Shown here piece after piece: positions 8,563 to 17,752 of a stretch of DNA of 64,000 bases. This stretch comes from Nocardioides cavernae (GTDB lineage Bacteria; Actinomycetota; Actinomycetes; Propionibacteriales; Nocardioidaceae). The translations under genes and the position numbers were made by a program. The stretch's first letter is position 1, and every line of letters starts with the position of its first letter. The notes below the pieces were generated by a model. It was given only the letters and a program-made list of their open reading frames with translations. It was not told where the DNA came from and did no database searches. The stretch spans positions 1 to 64,000 of the forward strand of contig NZ_JACCBW010000001.1 in the NCBI RefSeq assembly GCF_013410035.1, written 5' to 3'.

Positions 8563-9480
8563 TCAGAAGACGAGGTAGTAGAGCACCAGCCAGATCGGAC
8601 CCACCGTGGCCAGCAGGGAGTCGAGCCGGTCCATCAGGCCGCCGTGGCCGGGGATGACCTGGCTCATGTCCTTGATGCCCAGGTCGCGCTTGATCACGGA
8701 CTCGCACAGGTCCCCGAGGGTGGCCATCACCGCGGCGATCACCCCGAGCAGGATCCCGACCCACCAGTCGCCGCCGAGGAAGGACGTGACCAGCCAGACG
8801 CCGACCGCGGTGGTGGCGACGAGCGAGCCCCCGAAGCCCTCCCACGACTTCTTCGGGGAGATGACGGGCGCCATCGGGTGCTTGCCGAAGAGCACGCCCG
8901 CGACGTAGCCGCCGGTGTCGGAGGCGATGGTGATCGCGATGAAGGTGATGACGCCGCGCACGCCGTTGTCGTCGAGGTCGAAGCCGAGCGGTGGGAACGT
9001 GCCGCCCTCGGAGAGCAGCAGGGCCACGAACGAGGCGAGGAACGGCACGTAGACGAGGGTGAAGACCGACGCGGTGGCGTTCTGGACGTAGCCCGCGACC
9101 CCGCGGCGCAGCAGCCACAGCATGATGACCAGCGCGGTGACCGCGGTGGCGGTCATGAGGGCCGGCGCGCCCCAGAAGTAGGCGACGACGACCATCGCGA
9201 CGCCGCCGACCATCAGCGGCTGCTCGGGGATGTCGATGTCCTTGGCCGACAGCCCCTTGTGCAGCTCCCAGACGGCCACCGCCACCGCGGCCGCGACGAT
9301 GCCCATGAAGGCGGTCTTCCAGAAGAAGAGCGACAGCAGGATCGCCGCGACGAGCACGACCGCCGAGGCGACCGCGGCCCGCAGGTCACGACCGGCGCGA
9401 CCGTGGTCCCGCTTGATCGCCTCGGCCGGTTCGATCGGCGGCTGGCGCGGTTCGGCTGCCGGTGGTTCGGAGGTCGTCAT
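8563..9480 (-). CDS. cdsA: Phosphatidate cytidylyltransferase (CDP-diacylglycerol synthase)
   Basis: 305 residues from ATG 9480. It makes CDP-diacylglycerol from phosphatidic acid and CTP, the branch point to phosphatidylglycerol and phosphatidylinositol lipids. A Pro-rich cytoplasmic start of about 25 residues precedes seven or eight hydrophobic segments. The family signature runs from SPKKSWEGFGG through GDLCESVIKRDLGIKD to IPGHGGLMDRLDS. It follows frr by ten bases in the usual actinobacterial order pyrH-frr-cdsA. Confidence 0.95.
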   Translation of the reverse strand: MTTSEPPAAEPRQPPIEPAEAIKRDHGRAGRDLRAAVASAVVLVAAILLSLFFWKTAFMGIVAAAVAVAVWELHKGLSAKDIDIPEQPLMVGGVAMVVVAYFWGAPALMTATAVTALVIMLWLLRRGVAGYVQNATASVFTLVYVPFLASFVALLLSEGGTFPPLGFDLDDNGVRGVITFIAITIASDTGGYVAGVLFGKHPMAPVISPKKSWEGFGGSLVATTAVGVWLVTSFLGGDWWVGILLGVIAAVMATLGDLCESVIKRDLGIKDMSQVIPGHGGLMDRLDSLLATVGPIWLVLYYLVF

Positions 9481-9490
9481 CGATGGGTGC

Positions 9491-10048
9491 TCAGACCTCG
9501 AGCAGCTCGGCTTCCTTGTGCTTGAGCATGTCGTCGATCTTGTCGGTGTGGGTCTTGGTGACCGCGTCGAGGCGCTTCTCGGCACCGGTGACGTCGTCCT
9601 TGCCGACCTCGCCGTCCTTCTCGAGCTTCTCGAGGGCCTGCTTGGCCGTGCGCCGCACGTTGCGCACCGAGACGCGGCCGTCCTCGGCCTTGGCCTTGGC
9701 GAGCTTGATGAAGTCCTTGCGGCGCTCCTCGGTCAGCTCGGGGAAGACGCAGCGGAGCACCTTGCCGTCGTTGGCCGGGTTGACGCCGAGGTCGGAGTCG
9801 CGGATCGCCTTCTCGATGGCGCCCATCGCGCCGATGTCGAACGGCTGGATGAGGATCGTGCGGGCGTCCTGCGAGGTGAAGCTCGCCAGCTGCTGCAGCG
9901 GGGTCTGGGTGCCGTAGTAGTCGGCCGTGATCTTGGCGAACATGGCCGGGTTCGCGCGACCGGCGCGGATGGCGGCGAACTCCTCGCGCGTCGCCTCGAC
10001 CGACTTGCCCATCTTGGCGTCGGCATCGTTCATGACGTCGTTGATCAC
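9491..10048 (-). CDS. frr: Ribosome recycling factor
   Basis: 185 residues from GTG 10048, the family's standard length. It splits post-termination ribosomes together with EF-G. The conserved features are the RAGRANPAMF loop in helix 1, YYGTQTPLQQLA in domain II, and the late helix KDFIKLAKAKAEDGRVSVRNVRR. The C-terminus is Lys/Glu-rich, as is usual. It sits between pyrH (61 bases upstream) and cdsA. Confidence 0.97.
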   Translation of the reverse strand: MINDVMNDADAKMGKSVEATREEFAAIRAGRANPAMFAKITADYYGTQTPLQQLASFTSQDARTILIQPFDIGAMGAIEKAIRDSDLGVNPANDGKVLRCVFPELTEERRKDFIKLAKAKAEDGRVSVRNVRRTAKQALEKLEKDGEVGKDDVTGAEKRLDAVTKTHTDKIDDMLKHKEAELLEV

Positions 10049-10109
10049 GGTTGCTCTCTCTCGTCGTACGTCCGTGGTGCAGGTGGTGCGGGTGTGTGAG
10101 GGCAGCAGG

Positions 10110-10823
10110 TCAGGCCGTGCTGCTCACCAGCGTCCCAATCTTCTCACCCCGCACCGCGCGGCCGATGGTGCCCGGGGTCGAGAGGTTGAAGAAGACGATG
10201 TCCATCCGGTTGTCGCGGGCCATCGCGATGCCCGTGGCGTCGGCGACCTTGAGGTCGCGCGCGAGGTACTCGTCGTAGGTCAGGTTGTCGAACTTCACGG
10301 CGTCGGGGTTGGTCTTCGGGTCGGAGTCGTAGACGCCGTCCACGCCCTGCTTGCCCATGAGGATGACCTCGCAGCGGGTCTCCAGCGCCCGCTGCGCCGC
10401 GACGGTGTCGGTGGAGAAGAACGGCATGCCGGCGCCGGCGCCGAAGATCACGACCCGGCCCTTCTCCATGTGACGGATGGCGCGGCGCGGGATGTAGGGC
10501 TCGGCGACCTGGCCCATCGTGATGGCGGTCTGCACGCGGGTCTCGACCCCGTGCTTCTCGATGAGGTCCTGGAGTGCCAGGCAGTTCATCACGGTGCCGA
10601 GCATGCCCATGTAGTCGGCGCGGGCGCGCTCCATGCCGCGCTGCTGGAGCTCGGCGCCGCGGAAGAAGTTGCCGCCGCCGACGACGATGGCGATCTGCAC
10701 CCCCGACTTGGCGACCTCGGCCACCTCACCGGCGAGGGCGTTGATGACGTCGAGGTCCAACCCCACCTCGCCTCCGCCGAACACTTCACCGGAGAGCTTG
10801 AGCAGGACTCGGTTGTACGCCAC
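10110..10823 (-). CDS. pyrH: UMP kinase
   Basis: 237 residues from GTG 10823. I chose this start because GAAGGG lies six bases upstream; the ATG at 10829 touches that ribosome site directly. It phosphorylates UMP to UDP. Amino-acid-kinase features are [52 protein letters not shown] and [14 protein letters not shown]. Length is normal. It lies downstream of tsf behind a strong hairpin (10916-10957), so its level may depend on read-through or on its own promoter. Confidence 0.96.
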   Translation of the reverse strand: MAYNRVLLKLSGEVFGGGEVGLDLDVINALAGEVAEVAKSGVQIAIVVGGGNFFRGAELQQRGMERARADYMGMLGTVMNCLALQDLIEKHGVETRVQTAITMGQVAEPYIPRRAIRHMEKGRVVIFGAGAGMPFFSTDTVAAQRALETRCEVILMGKQGVDGVYDSDPKTNPDAVKFDNLTYDEYLARDLKVADATGIAMARDNRMDIVFFNLSTPGTIGRAVRGEKIGTLVSSTA

Positions 10824-10915
10824 GTGCATCCCTTCACAGCAAGACTGGGTGATCGCCCTGAACCTACCGGCCAGCGACCCCGGCGGTCGAACCGGAGCGA
10901 GGCGGGCCGACGACG

Positions 10916-10957
10916 CGACGAGGGGCCGCACGCCGGACGGCGTACGACCCCTCGTCG
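10916..10957 (-). terminator. 20-bp hairpin after tsf, terminator or attenuator
   Basis: Arms 10916-10935 and 10938-10957 flank a 2-base loop. On the plus strand they show two C/A mismatches. Read as the minus-strand RNA these become U-G wobbles, so the stem is fully paired for tsf transcripts. The hairpin starts about 18 bases after the tsf stop. There is no U-run, as is common in actinobacteria. Confidence 0.75.
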
Positions 10958-10975
10958 GTGTCGGTGAGGCGTGGC

Positions 10976-11788
10976 TCAGGCGCCGACCTCGAAGCGGGCG
11001 AACCGCTTCACGGTGGTGCCGGCCTCGTCCAGGACGGCCTTGACCGACTTCTTGGACTCGGTGACCGACTCCTGCTCGAGCAGGACGATCTCCTTGAAGA
11101 ACCCGCCGAGGCGACCCTCGACGATCTTGGCGATCGCCTGCTCGGGCTTGCCCTCCTCGCGGGTCTTCTGCTCGGCGATGGAGCGCTCGGACTCGACGAC
11201 GTCGGCCGGGACCTCGTCGCGGGTGAGGTACTGCGCCTTCATCGCGGCGATCTGCATCGCGGCGCCGCGGGCGGCGGCCTCGTCACCCTCGAACTCGACG
11301 AGCACGCCGACGGCCGGGGGCAGGTCGGCGGCACGCTTGTGCATGTAGGTGACGGTGTTGCCGTCGAAGTAGGCGACCTCGCCCAGCTCGATCTTCTCGC
11401 CGATGGTGATCGCGAGGTCCTGCACGACCTCGCCGACGGTCTTGCCGTCGAGCTCGGCCGACTTGAGCGCCTCGGTGTCGGCGGCCTTGACCGCGTCGGC
11501 CACGTCGGCGATCTGCTGGGCCTTGGCGATGAAGTCCTCGTTCTTGGCGACGAAGTCGGTCTCGCTCTTCAGCTCGACCAGCGCGTGGCCGGAGGTCGCG
11601 ACGAGACCGGCGGCGGTCTCGCGCTCGGCGCCGCGGGCGGCGGCCTTGGCGGCACCCTTGACGCGGAGCAGCTCGACGGCCTTGTCGAAGTCGCCGTCGG
11701 TCTCGGTCAGCGCCTTCTTGCAGTCCATCATCCCGGCCTGGGTCAGCTCGCGGAGCTTCTTGACATCGGCAGCGGTGAAGTTGGCCAT
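10976..11788 (-). CDS. tsf: Translation elongation factor Ts
   Basis: 270 residues from ATG 11788, with AAGGA upstream. It recharges EF-Tu with GTP. The N-terminal UBA-like domain contains [18 protein letters not shown], and the EF-Tu contact motif is [10 protein letters not shown]. Length is typical for actinobacteria. It follows rpsB with a 116-base gap that contains a perfect 14-bp hairpin, and it precedes pyrH. Confidence 0.97.
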   Translation of the reverse strand: MANFTAADVKKLRELTQAGMMDCKKALTETDGDFDKAVELLRVKGAAKAAARGAERETAAGLVATSGHALVELKSETDFVAKNEDFIAKAQQIADVADAVKAADTEALKSAELDGKTVGEVVQDLAITIGEKIELGEVAYFDGNTVTYMHKRAADLPPAVGVLVEFEGDEAAARGAAMQIAAMKAQYLTRDEVPADVVESERSIAEQKTREEGKPEQAIAKIVEGRLGGFFKEIVLLEQESVTESKKSVKAVLDEAGTTVKRFARFEVGA

Positions 11789-11859
11789 GGTCCTTCTTCC
11801 TCGGGTTCGGTGGGCCCGCTCCCCTGCGGGGCGGCGGGCGAGTGGGTGGTGGATCGGCG

Positions 11860-11899
11860 CGTACGCCGGCCGCGGGCGGGTGCCTGCGGCCGGCGTACG
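11860..11899 (-). terminator. Perfect 14-bp hairpin between rpsB and tsf
   Basis: CGTACGCCGGCCGC at 11860-11873 is the exact reverse complement of 11886-11899, with a 12-base loop. It begins six bases after the rpsB stop. With no U-run behind it, it is more likely a partial terminator or RNA-stability element setting the S2/EF-Ts ratio than a full stop. Confidence 0.75.
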
Positions 11900-11904
11900 G
11901 GCGA

Positions 11905-12918
11905 TCAGTCCTGCTTGGCGGCCTCGGCCTCGGCGGGGGCCTCGGTGGCGGCGTCGGCCTCGGGCGCGGTCTCGGCGGGCGCCTCGGTGGCGGCCTCGGC
12001 CTCGGGCGCGCTCTCGGCGGGCGCCTCGGTGGCGGCCTCAGCGGCAGCCTCGGCCTGGGGGGCCTCGGACGCGGCACCGGTGGCCTCGGAGGCCGGGGTC
12101 TCCGCAGCGGCGTCGCCGGTGGCGGCGGCAGCGGTCTTCTCGGCGTCACCGGCGAGGAGCTCGCGCTCCCACTCGGCCAGGGGCTCCTCGGCGCCGACGG
12201 TCTCGTCGGTCGCGCCGCCCTTGGCACCCGAGCGGGCGATCAGGCCCTCGGCGACGGCGTCGGCGACCACGCGGGTCAGCAGGCCGACGGCGCGGATGGC
12301 GTCGTCGTTGCCCGGGATCGGGAAGTCGACGACGTCCGGGTCGCAGTTGGAGTCGAGGATGCCGATGATCGGGATCCGCAGCTTGCGGGCCTCCTCGACG
12401 GCGAGGTGCTCCTTGTTGGTGTCGACGATCCACACGGCCGACGGGACCTTGGTCATGTCGCGGATGCCGCCGAGGGTCTTGTCGAGCTTCGTGCGCTCCC
12501 GCTTCATCTGCAGGAGCTCCTTCTTCGTGCGGTTGGAGCCGGCGACGTCGTCGAAGTCGATCTCGTCGAGCTCCTTGAGGCGGTTGATCCGCTGGTGCAC
12601 GGTGGAGAAGTTGGTGAGCATGCCGCCGAGCCAACGCTGGTTGACGTAGGGCATGCCGACGCGGGTGGCCTGCTCCGCGATGGCCTCCTGGGCCTGCTTC
12701 TTGGTGCCGACGAACATCACGACACCGCCCTTGGCGACGGTCTCCTTGACGAAGGCGAAGGACCGGTCGATGTAGGCCAGCGACTGCTGCAGGTCGATGA
12801 TGTAGATGCCGTTGCGCTCGGTCATGATGAAGCGCTTCATCTTGGGGTTCCACCGACGGGTCTGGTGACCGAAGTGGACGCCGCTCTCGAGCAGCTGGCG
12901 CATGGTGACGACTGCCAT
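11905..12918 (-). CDS. rpsB: 30S ribosomal protein S2 with Ala/Glu-rich tail
   Basis: 337 residues from ATG 12918, with AGGAG upstream. The S2 core spans about the first 255 residues, including [23 protein letters not shown] and [12 protein letters not shown] tail of about 80 residues rich in Ala, Glu and Pro follows. The tail contains a 14-residue repeat of the type ATEAPAE(S/T)APEA, encoded by a 42-bp DNA repeat around 11940-12030. Core length and motifs are normal; the tail is extra and probably disordered on the ribosome surface. Confidence 0.97.
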   Translation of the reverse strand: MAVVTMRQLLESGVHFGHQTRRWNPKMKRFIMTERNGIYIIDLQQSLAYIDRSFAFVKETVAKGGVVMFVGTKKQAQEAIAEQATRVGMPYVNQRWLGGMLTNFSTVHQRINRLKELDEIDFDDVAGSNRTKKELLQMKRERTKLDKTLGGIRDMTKVPSAVWIVDTNKEHLAVEEARKLRIPIIGILDSNCDPDVVDFPIPGNDDAIRAVGLLTRVVADAVAEGLIARSGAKGGATDETVGAEEPLAEWERELLAGDAEKTAAAATGDAAAETPASEATGAASEAPQAEAAAEAATEAPAESAPEAEAATEAPAETAPEADAATEAPAEAEAAKQD

Positions 12919-13350
12919 GGGTTCTCCTGTTGTTGCGGAGCGCGCTCACGGACGTGCCCGACCTTCAGCAGGACGAGCCCGGAGCGTGGCTCCTGTTGTT
13001 TTCAGTTCGTGCGCCCGACGGGTGCCGGATGCCCTGACGCTCGCGCGTCGGTCCGATCCGCACCGCTCCGATGGACCTGGAGGTGGTGGGAACTGAGGGC
13101 CGACGCCCACGGGTGGTCCGGAACCAGGGATGCGTCCCGACGCGGTCAGCGAGCGTGCGAAGTCAGTCCAGGTGGACTGCTCCGCACATCGTAGGTCACG
13201 CGTTCACATGAGGGCCAATCGCTGGGCCACGCTCAGCCGAGCGTGGACGCGACGTCCCCGGACCGTCCACACGCGGCGCCGGGAGGCCGTCCTCCACAGG
13301 CCCGCCCCGCCCCGGCCCACGACCGCGCGTCCGGCGGCGACGATCGCGGG
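12919..13350. promoter_or_regulatory. 432-bp divergent region upstream of rpsB and the M23 gene
   Basis: No gene is seen here. The rpsB side holds its ribosome site and, about 50-75 bases before the start, an interrupted hairpin at 12969-12995 (GAGCC pairing with GGCTC, plus CAG with CTG). This could be an S2-type leader structure. The promoters for both directions must lie here, but I cannot place -35/-10 boxes with confidence. Confidence 0.4.
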
Positions 13351-14076
13351 ATGCGCGTGCTCCCGACCCTCCACCTGACCGTCCTCCTCACCGTCCTCCT
13401 GACCCTGCTCCTCGGCCCCGGCCTGTCCTCCCCCGCCGGCGCCGTGCCCGAGCCCGACGAGGCCGACGAGCCCGCCGGGGTGTGGCCGCTGCAGCCCGAG
13501 CCCGCGGTGGTCGCCGGCTTCGCACCGCCCCCGCACCCGTACGCCGTCGGGCACCGCGGCGCCGACCTGGCCGGAGCGCCCGGTCAGGCGGTGCACGCCG
13601 CGCTGCCGGGCACGGTGGGGTTCGCCGGCTCGATCGGCGGCAAGCCCGTGGTCACGGTCGTCCACGGCGGCAGGCGGACGACCTACGAACCGGTCGCAGC
13701 GACGGTCGAGGTGGGCGACGAGGTCGCCGGGGGCGACGTCATCGGGCGTCTGGTCCTCACCGACAGCCACTGCTTCCCGGCCGCGTGCCTGCACTGGGGG
13801 TTGATCGAGGGCCGGGGCAGCGACCAGGAGTACCTCGACCCGCTGACCCTCGTCGGCGGCGGCCCGGTCCGCCTCCTGCCGCTGTGGCGCGACGAGCCCG
13901 TGACCCCCCGGCTGCCGTGGAGCCCCGCGTGGGCGCCGCCCCTCGCGCGATGGCCGCGGCCGGTCGATACCTGGGTCCGGACGGGTGTCGACGCGCCGGT
14001 CGTCATGCCCGCGGGTGGGCCTGCTGGTACGCCCGGCGCAGCCGGTCGGTGGTCACGTGGGTGTAGAGCTGGGTAG
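13351..14076 (+). CDS. Secreted M23-family (LytM-like) protein, possibly non-catalytic
   Basis: 241 residues from ATG 13351. A signal peptide (residues 1-31, ending SPAGA) exports it. The M23 fold is marked by HRGADLAG (the zinc HxxxD motif) and LHWGLIEG near the end. The usual HxH there reads CLH: the zinc-ligand His remains, but the first, catalytic His is Cys. It may therefore bind peptidoglycan or regulate another hydrolase. The gene diverges from rpsB, a common actinobacterial arrangement. Its 3' end overlaps convergent xerC by 74 bases. Confidence 0.82.
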   Translation: MRVLPTLHLTVLLTVLLTLLLGPGLSSPAGAVPEPDEADEPAGVWPLQPEPAVVAGFAPPPHPYAVGHRGADLAGAPGQAVHAALPGTVGFAGSIGGKPVVTVVHGGRRTTYEPVAATVEVGDEVAGGDVIGRLVLTDSHCFPAACLHWGLIEGRGSDQEYLDPLTLVGGGPVRLLPLWRDEPVTPRLPWSPAWAPPLARWPRPVDTWVRTGVDAPVVMPAGGPAGTPGAAGRWSRGCRAG

Positions 14077-14965
14077 TGGCGAGCGAGGCATGGCCGAGCA
14101 GCTCCTGCACCGAGCGCAGGTCGGCGCCGCCCTCGAGCAGGTGGGTCGCGGCCGTGTGGCGCAGGCCGTGCGGCCCGATGTCGGGGGCGCCGGGGACGTC
14201 GGCGATCCGCCGGTGGACCAGGTCGCGCACGGCGCGTTGGTCGATCCGCCTGCCCCGGACGCCGAGGAAGAGGGCCGGCCCCGACCCGTCGACGCGCAGC
14301 GACGGCCGTCCGTGGGCCACCCACCGGTCCAGCGCCCGCCCGGCCGGGGTGCCGTAGGGCACGGAGCGCTCCTTGCGCCCCTTGCCGAACACCCGGACGA
14401 CGCGGCGCTCGTCGTCGACGTCGTCGATGTCGAGCCCGACGAGCTCGCCGACGCGGATCCCGGTGGCGTAGAGCAGCTCCAGCATCGCCACGTCGCGCAG
14501 GCCGACCGGGGTGCCGTCGTCGGCGAGGTCGGCCGCCGAGCGGATCAGTGCCTCCGCCTCGTCCGCGCGCAGCACGGGCGGGAGCGTCTTGTGCTTCTTC
14601 GGCGAGCCGAGCGCAGCGCCCGGGTCCGTCGGGACCCGCCCGGTGCGGTGCAGCCAGGCCGTGAACACCCGGGCGGCCGTGGCTCGACGGGCGATGGTCG
14701 TACGGCTGCGGCCGGTGGTCTGCAGCCGCGCGAGCCAGCTGCGCAGCGTGCGGAGGTCGAGGTCGCCGACCTCCTCGACGCCGAGGCGGACGCAGTGGTC
14801 GAGCAGTCCGGCGATGTCGCCCAGGTAGGCGCGGACGGTGTGGGGAGCGAGGTCGCGCTCGGACACGAGGTGACGCTCGTAGTCACCGAGCAGCCGCGCG
14901 AAACCCTCGGGCAGGACGTCGTCGCCCCCATCGGTCGCCGTCCCGTCGCCCCGCGCCTCGCTCAC
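14003..14965 (-). CDS. xerC: Tyrosine recombinase XerC
   Basis: 320 residues from GTG 14965. It resolves chromosome dimers at dif together with XerD. The N-terminal core-binding domain occupies about residues 20-125. The catalytic set is complete: Arg171 (ATGIRVGE), Lys195 (FGKGRK), His266-x-x-Arg269 (HGLRHTAATH), His292 (LLGHAS) and the nucleophile Tyr301 (QLYTHV). It lies 28 bases downstream of dprA, the usual neighbour in this phylum. Confidence 0.94.
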   Translation of the reverse strand: MSEARGDGTATDGGDDVLPEGFARLLGDYERHLVSERDLAPHTVRAYLGDIAGLLDHCVRLGVEEVGDLDLRTLRSWLARLQTTGRSRTTIARRATAARVFTAWLHRTGRVPTDPGAALGSPKKHKTLPPVLRADEAEALIRSAADLADDGTPVGLRDVAMLELLYATGIRVGELVGLDIDDVDDERRVVRVFGKGRKERSVPYGTPAGRALDRWVAHGRPSLRVDGSGPALFLGVRGRRIDQRAVRDLVHRRIADVPGAPDIGPHGLRHTAATHLLEGGADLRSVQELLGHASLATTQLYTHVTTDRLRRAYQQAHPRA

Positions 14966-14993
14966 CCCGCGATCGTAGGCGCGCGTGCCGCCC

Positions 14994-16151
14994 TCATCCG
15001 GCACCCGGCGCGAGTCGCCAGCCGCCGACGACCCGGGTGACGTAGCCCTTGTGGTGCAGCCGCTCCAGCGCCCGCACGGTGTCACGCACGTGGACGAGGC
15101 TGCGCCGGGCGATGGCGTCGGCGTCGACGGCCTCGCCGGCCGGCACCTGCTCGAGCACGGTGCGCTCGACCCCGCGCAGCCCGTCGCGCGGCCGCTCGGG
15201 ACCACGCGGCGGCTCGACGAGGTGCTCGCCGGGTCGCCCGACCACCTCCAGCACGTCGGCACCGCCCGTGACCAGAATGGCCCCGCCGCCGCGCAGCCAC
15301 AAGTGCGCACCGGCCGAGGTGTAGCTGGTGACCGGACCGGGGACGCACATCACCGGGCGGCTCAGCTGGTCGGCCCAGCGCACCGTGTTGAGCGCTCCGC
15401 TGCGCAACGCGGCCTCGACCAGCACCGTGCCGCGGGTCATCGCCGCGATCAGCCGGTTGCGGGCGAGGAACCGAAGGCGGGTCGGCCTCGACCCCGGTGG
15501 TTGCTCCGACACGACCGCGTGCTCGGCCGCGAGGTGCGCGAGGAGCGGCCTGTTGTGCTCGGGGTAGACCTGGTCGACCCCGCAGGCGAGCACCGCGACG
15601 CTCACGCCACCCGAGCGCAGCGTCGCGTCGTGGGCGACGAAGTCGATCCCCCGCGCGCCGCCGGACACGACCGGCCGGCGCGCGAGCGCGAGCTGGCCGC
15701 AGATGCCGCGGGTCACCTCGACGCCGTAGACGGAGGCGGCGCGGGAGCCCACGACCGCCACCGAGCCGGTCAGGTCCGTGAGGGCGAGGGGGCCGCGCAC
15801 CCAGAGCCCGGGTGGGGTCCCGCCGAAGCACGGCGACTCCCCGTCGTCCCCCGTGCGCGCCGGCTCGACGTGGTCGAGGTCGTCGAGACCCCTGGGCCAC
15901 TCGGGGTCACCCGGCACGAGGAACCGGATGCCCGCGCGGGCGGCGAGCTCGAGCTGCCGCTCGGGGTCGACCTCGCGGAGCCGCTCGTGGAGGCTGCTGC
16001 GCGCCTTGGGCTCGAGCTGGGACTCGAGGGCCTTCCGGGGACCGACGTCCGCGACGAGGCGGGAGGTGACGAGGTCGCCGGGCTCGACGGCGCAGGAGAG
16101 CGCCACGCGGGCGAGCCGGTCGGCGTCGGGGACGTCGCTGGTCGCGGTCAT
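14994..16151 (-). CDS. dprA: DNA-processing protein DprA
   Basis: 385 residues from ATG 16151, overlapping the comM stop as ATGA. DprA loads RecA onto incoming single-stranded DNA. The Rossmann core is plain: VAVVGSRAASVYG, VVSGGARGIDFVAH, VAVLACGVDQVYP, FLARNRLIAAMTRGTVLVEA and LRSGALNTVRWA. A C-terminal winged-helix-like domain (about 310-385) ends it. Many actinobacteria keep dprA with comM and xerC without being known to take up DNA, so competence cannot be inferred. Confidence 0.94.
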   Translation of the reverse strand: MTATSDVPDADRLARVALSCAVEPGDLVTSRLVADVGPRKALESQLEPKARSSLHERLREVDPERQLELAARAGIRFLVPGDPEWPRGLDDLDHVEPARTGDDGESPCFGGTPPGLWVRGPLALTDLTGSVAVVGSRAASVYGVEVTRGICGQLALARRPVVSGGARGIDFVAHDATLRSGGVSVAVLACGVDQVYPEHNRPLLAHLAAEHAVVSEQPPGSRPTRLRFLARNRLIAAMTRGTVLVEAALRSGALNTVRWADQLSRPVMCVPGPVTSYTSAGAHLWLRGGGAILVTGGADVLEVVGRPGEHLVEPPRGPERPRDGLRGVERTVLEQVPAGEAVDADAIARRSLVHVRDTVRALERLHHKGYVTRVVGGWRLAPGAG

Positions 16152-17752
16152 GACGCCGCCGCCGTGACGACCCGCGCGTCGAGGGTCCGCGCCGGGTCGT
16201 TGGACCGGAGGGCCAGGGCCGTCTCGGCCTCCTCGACCCCCGGTCGGGCCACCCCGGCACAGTCGGCGACCGTCCAGGCCAGCCGTTGGGCGCGGGTCAG
16301 GCCGCGCCGGGTCAGGCGCCCCGTGGCGAGCTCCTGGTCGATGCGTCGCTGCGCGTCGGGCACCAGGGGCCAGCGCTGGTCGATCGCCGTGCCCGGGACG
16401 GAGGCGTTGAGCAGCCACGCGCAGTCGCGGTAGCGCCGGGCCTGCCGCTGCCTCGCCTCGACCACCCGGGCCCGCACGTCGGCGGAGGACTCGACGGGAC
16501 CGTCCCACGCGGCACCCGCGAGCCGCGGCTGCGGGCGCACCTCCATCCAGATGTCGACGCGGTCGACGATCGGGCCGCTCAGCTTGCGGAGGTAGTGGGC
16601 ACGCTGCACCTCGCTGCACTCGCACGCTCCCCCGGACGTCCCGTGGAACCTGCCGCACGGACAGCTGTTGGCGGCGAGCACCACCAGCGAACGTGCGGGA
16701 TAGGTGGCGGACTCCTCGCCGCGCGCGATCGTCACCTCCCCCGACTCCATCGGCTCGCGCATCGCCTCGATGACGTCGGCGCGGAAGTGGGGGAACTCGT
16801 CGAGGAACAGCACGCCGTGGTGCGCCAGGCTGACCTGGCCGGGGCGCACCCTGCCCGTGCCACCGCCGAGCACGCTCGCGGCGCTCGCCGAGTGGTGCGG
16901 GGCGAACCACGGCGGACGACGCAGCAGCCCGGACCCCTCCGGCAGGGTGCCGGCGACGGAGTGGAGCGCGGTGACCTCGAGCGCCTGCTCGGTCGTGAGG
17001 TCCGGCAGGACGGTGGGGATGCGCTCCGCGATCGACGTCTTCCCGGTCCCCCGCGGGCCCACCAGCATCAGCGGGTGGCCACCCGCCGCGGCCACCTCGA
17101 CCGCGTAGCGGACGTCCTCGAGGCCGTCGAGGTCGCGCAGGTCGACGTCGCCGAGCCGGTCGTCGCCGCGCCACGTCGCCAGCGGGCTGGACGACGGGCC
17201 GACGACGGGGTCGGCCTCGGGCACCTCCGCGCCGCGGAGCACGGCGGAGACCTGGGCCAGGGACCGCACCCCGAAGACGGTCATGCCCGGCACCAGCGCC
17301 GCCTCGGCCGCCTGCGGCTCGGGGACGAACACCCGGGTGATGCCGTGGGCCGCGGCCGCGATGACCATCGGCAGGACGCCCGGCACCGGCCGCAGGCCGC
17401 CCGAGACCGACAGCTCGCCGATGAACGCCCAGCCCGCGAGGTCCCCGGGCTGCAGCTCCTCGTGCTGCTTGTCGGCCGCCAGCACGGCCACCGCGATCGC
17501 CAGGTCGTAGTGGGTGCCGCTCTTGGGCAGGTCGGCGGGCGCGAGGAGGATCGTGACCCGCTTGGTGGCGGGCCACCGACCGCAGTCGTTGTTGATCGCC
17601 ATCCGCACGCGGTCGCGGGCCTCCGACAGGCTCTTGTCGACCCTGCCGATGATCGTCGTGCTGACCAGACCGGGCGAGACGTCGACCTGCACGTCGATCA
17701 CGTGGCCGTCGGCGCCCTTGAGGGCCAGCGAGCGGGCCGTCGCGAACGCCAT
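16148..17752 (-). CDS. comM: ComM/YifB-family Mg-chelatase-like AAA ATPase
   Basis: 534 residues from ATG 17752, whose first base is shared with the yraN stop (TGATG). The protein has an N-terminal Lon-protease-like domain (MAFATARSLALKGADGHV to about 170), then an AAA+ core with Walker A GPRGTGKTS and Walker B VLFLDEFPHF. A Cys-rich insert, NSCPCGRFHG...CECS, matches the family. ComM is a hexameric helicase that promotes branch migration during integration of foreign DNA. It sits between yraN and dprA and is tightly coupled to both. Confidence 0.93.
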   Translation of the reverse strand: MAFATARSLALKGADGHVIDVQVDVSPGLVSTTIIGRVDKSLSEARDRVRMAINNDCGRWPATKRVTILLAPADLPKSGTHYDLAIAVAVLAADKQHEELQPGDLAGWAFIGELSVSGGLRPVPGVLPMVIAAAAHGITRVFVPEPQAAEAALVPGMTVFGVRSLAQVSAVLRGAEVPEADPVVGPSSSPLATWRGDDRLGDVDLRDLDGLEDVRYAVEVAAAGGHPLMLVGPRGTGKTSIAERIPTVLPDLTTEQALEVTALHSVAGTLPEGSGLLRRPPWFAPHHSASAASVLGGGTGRVRPGQVSLAHHGVLFLDEFPHFRADVIEAMREPMESGEVTIARGEESATYPARSLVVLAANSCPCGRFHGTSGGACECSEVQRAHYLRKLSGPIVDRVDIWMEVRPQPRLAGAAWDGPVESSADVRARVVEARQRQARRYRDCAWLLNASVPGTAIDQRWPLVPDAQRRIDQELATGRLTRRGLTRAQRLAWTVADCAGVARPGVEEAETALALRSNDPARTLDARVVTAAAS

